Assembly: GCF_001685355.1 (NCBI RefSeq)
Contig: NZ_CP016438.1
Span: 9,114,001 to 9,178,000 of the forward strand
Direction: 5' to 3'
Length of the DNA stretch: 64,000 nt
DNA from: Streptomyces lincolnensis
GTDB lineage: Bacteria; Actinomycetota; Actinomycetes; Streptomycetales; Streptomycetaceae
Shown: positions 60,208 to 64,000 of the stretch, piece by piece
Numbering within the stretch: the first letter of the stretch is position 1
Layout of the letters: every line of letters begins with the position of its first letter
Position numbers and translations under genes: made by a program
The notes under the pieces: model-generated
Told to the model about the DNA's origin: nothing
The model's database searches: none
The model's input: the letters and a program-made list of their open reading frames with translations, nothing else

Positions 60208-61497
60208 TCAACGTCGCCCGGCGTCCGCCCGGTTCCGCCGCAGCGGCTCGGGAACCTTCAGGTTCTCCCGCAGCCGCGTCAGCCGCGGCATCCGCTCACG
60301 CTGCTCGCGCGCGGTACGGTCCAGTTCCTCCAGCAGCCGGTGCGAGCGGTGCTCGGTGTCGAGCTCGTCCAGGATGCGGTTGACCTCCGTCAGCACGGCA
60401 CCCTGCAACTGCCACTGGCCGGCATCGCGCTGGACCTCCTCCAGGAGCAGCTGGGCCAGTTTGTCGCGGGTCGCCGCGGCCTGCCGCAGCTCCGTGGTCA
60501 GCCGGGCCTCGGCCGCGTCGGCGTTCTCGCTCACGTGTGTGGTGACCAGCACCGCGAAGCTGACGATCGCGTCGGCGATCTCCGACAGCAACTGCTCCAC
60601 GACGGCCCCGGTCCCCGGGGCGAACAACGACTCGGTCTCGCGGTGCTTGGCCAGGTCGGTGAAGGTCCGCGCCAGGACCCGCAGCACCACGGTGCAGATC
60701 TCCAGCGTGTCCAGGCCGGTCCGCAGCACCACCCGGTGCAGCAGGCCCTCGCGGACCCGGGGATTGAGCCGCAGACTGTCCTCGGCCTGCCGCAGGGCCG
60801 CGTCCACCTCGACGATGGCGTGATCGAGCCGGCGCGCCTCGTGCAGTCGCTCCGTCGCGTGCTCGACGGGCGTACGCCCCGCCGCCTCCTCGCCCATGCT
60901 CAGCATCAACTGCCGGACCCGGCGGGCCAGCCCCTCGATGGACTCCCCGGCCTCGCCCACCCACACCGGAGGGGCGAGCAGCAGATTGCAGCCCAGGCCG
61001 ACGACCGCGCCGATCAGCGTCTCCAGCACCCGCGCCCACGCCGTGTCCCCGACCGTCGTGACGCCGAGCACGAGCATCGCGCTGATCGCCACCTCGGGCA
61101 CGAACTCGTCGACCCGCACCAGATGCCCCACGGCCAGCGACGCCACGATCAGCAGCGCCAGACTCCACCAGGTCAGCCCCACCAGCAGACTGAACGCGAT
61201 GGCCACGAGGACACCCGCCACCACCGAGTTCACCCGGCGGATCCCGGTGGTGAGCGTGGAGTAGAGGGTGACCTGTACGACCAGCAGCGCGGTCAGCGGG
61301 GCCGTGAGCGGTGCCGCCTCGGGGCTGAACCGCAGCGCGATGACATACGCCACCGTCGCCGCGGCGGTGGACCGCAGCGCCTGCACGACCACCGGATCCC
61401 GGTGCCGTTTCACGAATCCCCGAAGGGACGCCGTCCCCTCACGTACCTGTCGCATCGTCGGGCTGTCCCTTTCCACGGTTGGGCCGACGGTACTCAT
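60208..61497 (-). CDS. FUSC/aromatic acid exporter-like membrane protein
   Basis: 429 residues from ATG 61497 (ATG 61455 is an alternative). The N-terminal half has five to six helices (VAYVIALRFSPEAAPLTAPLTALLVVQVTLYSTLTTGIRR, VLGVTTVGDTAWARVLETLIGAVVG), and the C-terminal half is a long helical, coiled-coil-like cytoplasmic domain (LARRVRQLMLSMGEEAAGRT, LHEARRLDHAIVEVDAALRQ). This is the FUSC (PF13515) or ArAE pattern of efflux of aromatic acids. It is divergent from the erythromycin-esterase-like gene. Confidence 0.85.
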   Translation of the reverse strand: MSTVGPTVERDSPTMRQVREGTASLRGFVKRHRDPVVVQALRSTAAATVAYVIALRFSPEAAPLTAPLTALLVVQVTLYSTLTTGIRRVNSVVAGVLVAIAFSLLVGLTWWSLALLIVASLAVGHLVRVDEFVPEVAISAMLVLGVTTVGDTAWARVLETLIGAVVGLGCNLLLAPPVWVGEAGESIEGLARRVRQLMLSMGEEAAGRTPVEHATERLHEARRLDHAIVEVDAALRQAEDSLRLNPRVREGLLHRVVLRTGLDTLEICTVVLRVLARTFTDLAKHRETESLFAPGTGAVVEQLLSEIADAIVSFAVLVTTHVSENADAAEARLTTELRQAAATRDKLAQLLLEEVQRDAGQWQLQGAVLTEVNRILDELDTEHRSHRLLEELDRTAREQRERMPRLTRLRENLKVPEPLRRNRADAGRR

Positions 61498-61518
61498 TGC
61501 GGACCGCAACTGTCCGCA
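61498..61518. promoter_or_regulatory. Inverted repeat between FUSC and esterase-like genes
   Basis: TGCGGAC and GTCCGCA form a perfect 7-bp inverted repeat around 7 bp, directly next to the FUSC start. A third TGCGGA lies at 61525-61530. It is a likely operator for the divergent pair. Confidence 0.55.
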
Positions 61519-61630
61519 AAGAAGTGCGGATCGTTATTCCGGACAAGGCGTCGGGCCTGCGGAAAACCCCACCGCACGACGGTGGACCGCCGGATGGCCC
61601 TGGACCGCCCCGGGACGAAAGCCTCGGAGC

Positions 61631-63010
61631 ATGACATGGCAACGGACCGGACCCAGCCTGACCTTGCTCATCACCCTGGGCGTCGCCCTCCCGGCCGGCA
61701 TCCCGGCCGCGGCGGCGACGACCGCCCCGACGGCGACGACCCTGCCGGCGGCGGCCACCGCGTCGACCCAGGACGTCGTGGCGGCACTCGACCGCGCCGC
61801 CCACCCGCTGCGAACCGTCGAACCGGGCGGCGACACCGGTGACCTGCGCCCCCTCGACCGCATGATCGGCGACGCGCGCGTGGTCGGCCTGGGGGAGGCC
61901 ACCCACAGCTCCCACGAGTTCTTCGCCCTCAAGGACCGCGTCTTCCGTCACCTCGTCGAGGAGAAGGGCCTGCGCACCTTCGCCCTGGAGGCCCCCTGGA
62001 GCACGGGCCTGCGACTCGACGCGTACGTACTGCACGGGAAGGGCGATCCCCGGCGGATCATGCGCGAGGAGTTCCAGCGCGACTACCTGTGGTGGAACAA
62101 CACCGACTATCTGCGGCTCGTGGAGTGGATGCGCGCGTACAACGTCCGCCACCCCGAGGACCCCGTCCGGTTCATGGGCGACGACATCGCCTGGTCCGGG
62201 CCCGAGCTGTACGACGCGGTGAGCGACCACGTGGCTGCCACACACCCCGGGGCGAGCGCCCGTCTCGCCGAGCTGTACCGCGGGCTGCGGCCCACCGTGG
62301 CCACCGGGACGTATATCGAGGAGTACCTGGCCCGGCCGTACGCCGAACGCAAGGAGATGGCCGACCGCACCGGCCGGGCGCTGGACCTGGTGCGGCACCT
62401 GGGCCCGGGCACCGACCGGGAGAGCTACGGCCGGGCCCTCCAGAACGCGACCGTGATCGACCAGACCGCCCGCCAGTACGCCTGGGACCTGGAGGACCCC
62501 GCGCAGATCGCCGAGGCCATGCGCTACCGGGACCGGGCGATGGCCGCCAACGTGGTCTGGTGGCAGCGGCACACCGGTACCAAGGTGCTGCTGTCGGCGC
62601 ACAACAACCATGTCGGCTACGTACCGGACGACCCCGTCCACTACCCGAAGGTGCAGGGCGCGTTCCTGCGCGACAGCCTCGGCGCGGGGTACGTGAGTGT
62701 CGGCCTGACCTTCCATCACGGCTCGTTCAACGCCACCGGCCAGGACGACGAGACCGTACGCCGCTGGACTCTCGGGCCGCCCGGCCCGGACAGCAACGAG
62801 CGGACCCTGGACCGTGTCCGCCACCGCGACCACGTCCTCGACCTGCGCACCGCCGGGCCACCGGCCCGCGACTGGCTGCGCCAGGCCCGCCCGACCCGCA
62901 GTATCGGCACCGCCTACCCGGAACTCCCGGACGACATCGCCCTCGCCCGCAGCCACGACGTGCTGATCCACCTGCACAGCATCGGGGCGGCCCGGCTGCG
63001 GGACCGCTAG
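61631..63010 (+). CDS. Secreted erythromycin-esterase-family protein
   Basis: 459 residues from ATG 61631 (GGAG close by). The signal peptide (SLTLLITLGVALPAGIPAAAA) marks it as exported, unlike the cytoplasmic EreA/EreB. The conserved core GLGEATHSSHEFFALK, with the catalytic-type His and Glu, and HNNHVGYVPDD are present. The family hydrolyses lactones or related bonds; here it may not act on macrolides. Divergent from a FUSC exporter, a pairing of possible detoxification function. Confidence 0.85.
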   Translation: MTWQRTGPSLTLLITLGVALPAGIPAAAATTAPTATTLPAAATASTQDVVAALDRAAHPLRTVEPGGDTGDLRPLDRMIGDARVVGLGEATHSSHEFFALKDRVFRHLVEEKGLRTFALEAPWSTGLRLDAYVLHGKGDPRRIMREEFQRDYLWWNNTDYLRLVEWMRAYNVRHPEDPVRFMGDDIAWSGPELYDAVSDHVAATHPGASARLAELYRGLRPTVATGTYIEEYLARPYAERKEMADRTGRALDLVRHLGPGTDRESYGRALQNATVIDQTARQYAWDLEDPAQIAEAMRYRDRAMAANVVWWQRHTGTKVLLSAHNNHVGYVPDDPVHYPKVQGAFLRDSLGAGYVSVGLTFHHGSFNATGQDDETVRRWTLGPPGPDSNERTLDRVRHRDHVLDLRTAGPPARDWLRQARPTRSIGTAYPELPDDIALARSHDVLIHLHSIGAARLRDR

Positions 63011-63052
63011 AGCGTCGGCCCAGGCCCAGGCCCTGCCCGTATGACCTATGGC

Positions 63053-64000
63053 CTAGTCGCCGCACGGCGGGCTGTAGGGGATACCGGGCAGCCAGCGGTT
63101 CCACTCCGCGCGGGTGATCACCGGGCGGGCACGGGCGCAGGCCCTGCGCCCGGCGTGGGCCGCGTCGGTCTGCCAGATCTGTGCCGTGTGGTCCGAACTG
63201 CCCGTGGCGAGCGGGGCGTCGCCCTCGCCCGGGCGGAAGGCCACCACGTTGACCGCACCCAGGTGGCCGGTCAGTTCCGAGCGCAGGCCCGGGGCGCCGG
63301 TCGCCGGTAGGTCCCACAACCGGGCGGTGCGGTCCGTGCTGCCGGACGCGAGCAGCCGTCCGTCGGGGCTGAAGGCGACCGAGGACACCACGTCGGTGTG
63401 GCCGGTGAGCACGGTGCCGGTGCGCGGGCGGCGGGGATCGGCGACGCTCCACAGGCGGACCGTGCGATCGTCGCTGCCGGACGCGAGGGTCCGTCCGTCG
63501 GGGCTGAAGGCCAGGGCGTCGACGAAGTCACGGTGACCGGTCAGCACGGCGAGCGGCCGGGGGCGGCGCGGGCTGGTCACGTCCCACAGACGGACCGTAC
63601 GGTCGTCGCTGCCGGAGGCCAGCGTCCGCCCGTCCGGGCTGAACGCGATCGGCTTGACGTTGAGCCGGTGCCCGCGCAGCACCACGGGCCCGCTCGCGGC
63701 GGACGACACGTCCCACAGCCGTACGGTGTGGTCGTAGCTTCCCGAGGCCAGCGTGCGGCCGTCGGGGCTGAAGGCGACGGAGAACACGATGTCGCCGTGC
63801 CCGGTCAGGACCCGGACCGGGGCGGGGCGGCGCGGCCTGGTCACGTCCCACAGCCGTACCGTCCGGTCACGTCCACCGGTGGCGAGACGGCGCCCGTCAG
63901 GACTGAACGCCACGGCGGTCATGATGTCGGGGCCGCCGGCGAACTCGCCCACGGCGACCGGACGGAAGGGATCGGTCACATCCCACAGCCGTACGGTGTA
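63053..64000 (-). CDS. WD40-repeat protein, C-terminal part (partial)
   Basis: 315 residues to the right edge of the window; the frame stays open there (YTVRLWDVTDPFR), so the N-terminus is missing. Seven WD40 blades of the form VAFSPDGRTLASGS-DRTVRLWDV repeat every 43-47 residues. The end, ARPVITRAEWNRWLPGIPYSPPCGD, is the usual terminus of large Streptomyces STAND or BTAD-STAND-WD40 regulators, so the complete gene is probably more than 1,000 residues. An in-frame GTG at 63979 exists but is unlikely to be the true start. Confidence 0.88.
   Translation of the reverse strand, partial: YTVRLWDVTDPFRPVAVGEFAGGPDIMTAVAFSPDGRRLATGGRDRTVRLWDVTRPRRPAPVRVLTGHGDIVFSVAFSPDGRTLASGSYDHTVRLWDVSSAASGPVVLRGHRLNVKPIAFSPDGRTLASGSDDRTVRLWDVTSPRRPRPLAVLTGHRDFVDALAFSPDGRTLASGSDDRTVRLWSVADPRRPRTGTVLTGHTDVVSSVAFSPDGRLLASGSTDRTARLWDLPATGAPGLRSELTGHLGAVNVVAFRPGEGDAPLATGSSDHTAQIWQTDAAHAGRRACARARPVITRAEWNRWLPGIPYSPPCGD

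Overview
The window is GC-rich actinobacterial DNA, almost certainly from a Streptomyces chromosome. The signs are very high third-position GC, frequent GTG starts, 4-bp ATGA/GTGA gene overlaps, a DUF5999 protein, Streptomyces-type L-rhamnose isomerases, Nur-like and DmdR-like metal boxes, and two dispersed repeats typical of the genus. No rRNA, tRNA, prophage, intact IS or CRISPR array was found.

Layout. (1) 1-6.7 kb: a partial metE (leftward) under a cobalamin riboswitch, then a five-gene Nik/Dpp-type ABC importer (rightward) with a nickel-responsive Nur-like box upstream. (2) 6.7-10.6 kb: paaABCDE, the phenylacetyl-CoA epoxidase, with a TetR-type site in front. (3) 10.6-17.3 kb: a LacI regulator, two GH35 enzymes and an MFS transporter, with a perfect LacI-type palindrome at the promoter. 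(4) 17.3-28 kb: small modules comprising a YheO-type regulator with a PLP dehydratase, a cupin, an AraC protein, a SoxR-box gene, a VOC protein, a quinone reductase, a VWA/MoxR pair, a TetR gene and an ABC export-type pair. (5) 28-49.6 kb: a large L-rhamnose utilisation region. It holds lutABC, rhaB, an aldolase/dehydrogenase fusion, two rhaI copies, an MFS permease, a GH78 alpha-L-rhamnosidase, a small secreted protein, an ABC importer (rhaTPQS), the mutarotase rhaM, a secreted beta-propeller enzyme and a LacI regulator. (6) 49.7-64 kb: housekeeping and accessory genes including a peptidase-like hydrolase, a MITE-like element, PIG-L, an ECF41 sigma factor, a lone CYP102-like P450 with its TetR regulator, an iron-box DUF2470 gene, a Tat lipoprotein beta-propeller, a FUSC exporter, an erythromycin-esterase-like protein and the end of a WD40 protein.

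How the rhamnose region fits together. Secreted and intracellular enzymes (the 47.1 kb propeller and the GH78) would free L-rhamnose. RhaTPQS or the MFS imports it. RhaM, RhaI, RhaB and the aldolase/dehydrogenase convert it to DHAP plus L-lactaldehyde and then probably L-lactate, and lutABC, directly downstream on the same strand, oxidises lactate to pyruvate. Four promoters in the region each carry a TGAA(A/T)C(G/C)(A/T)TTCA element at or just after the predicted start of transcription. This defines a putative LacI-family (RhaR) regulon. The two isomerase genes share long identical DNA tracts, which suggests gene conversion.

Start codons were chosen from ribosome-binding sites and overlaps. 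Functional names come from motif and family recognition by eye, not from database searches.
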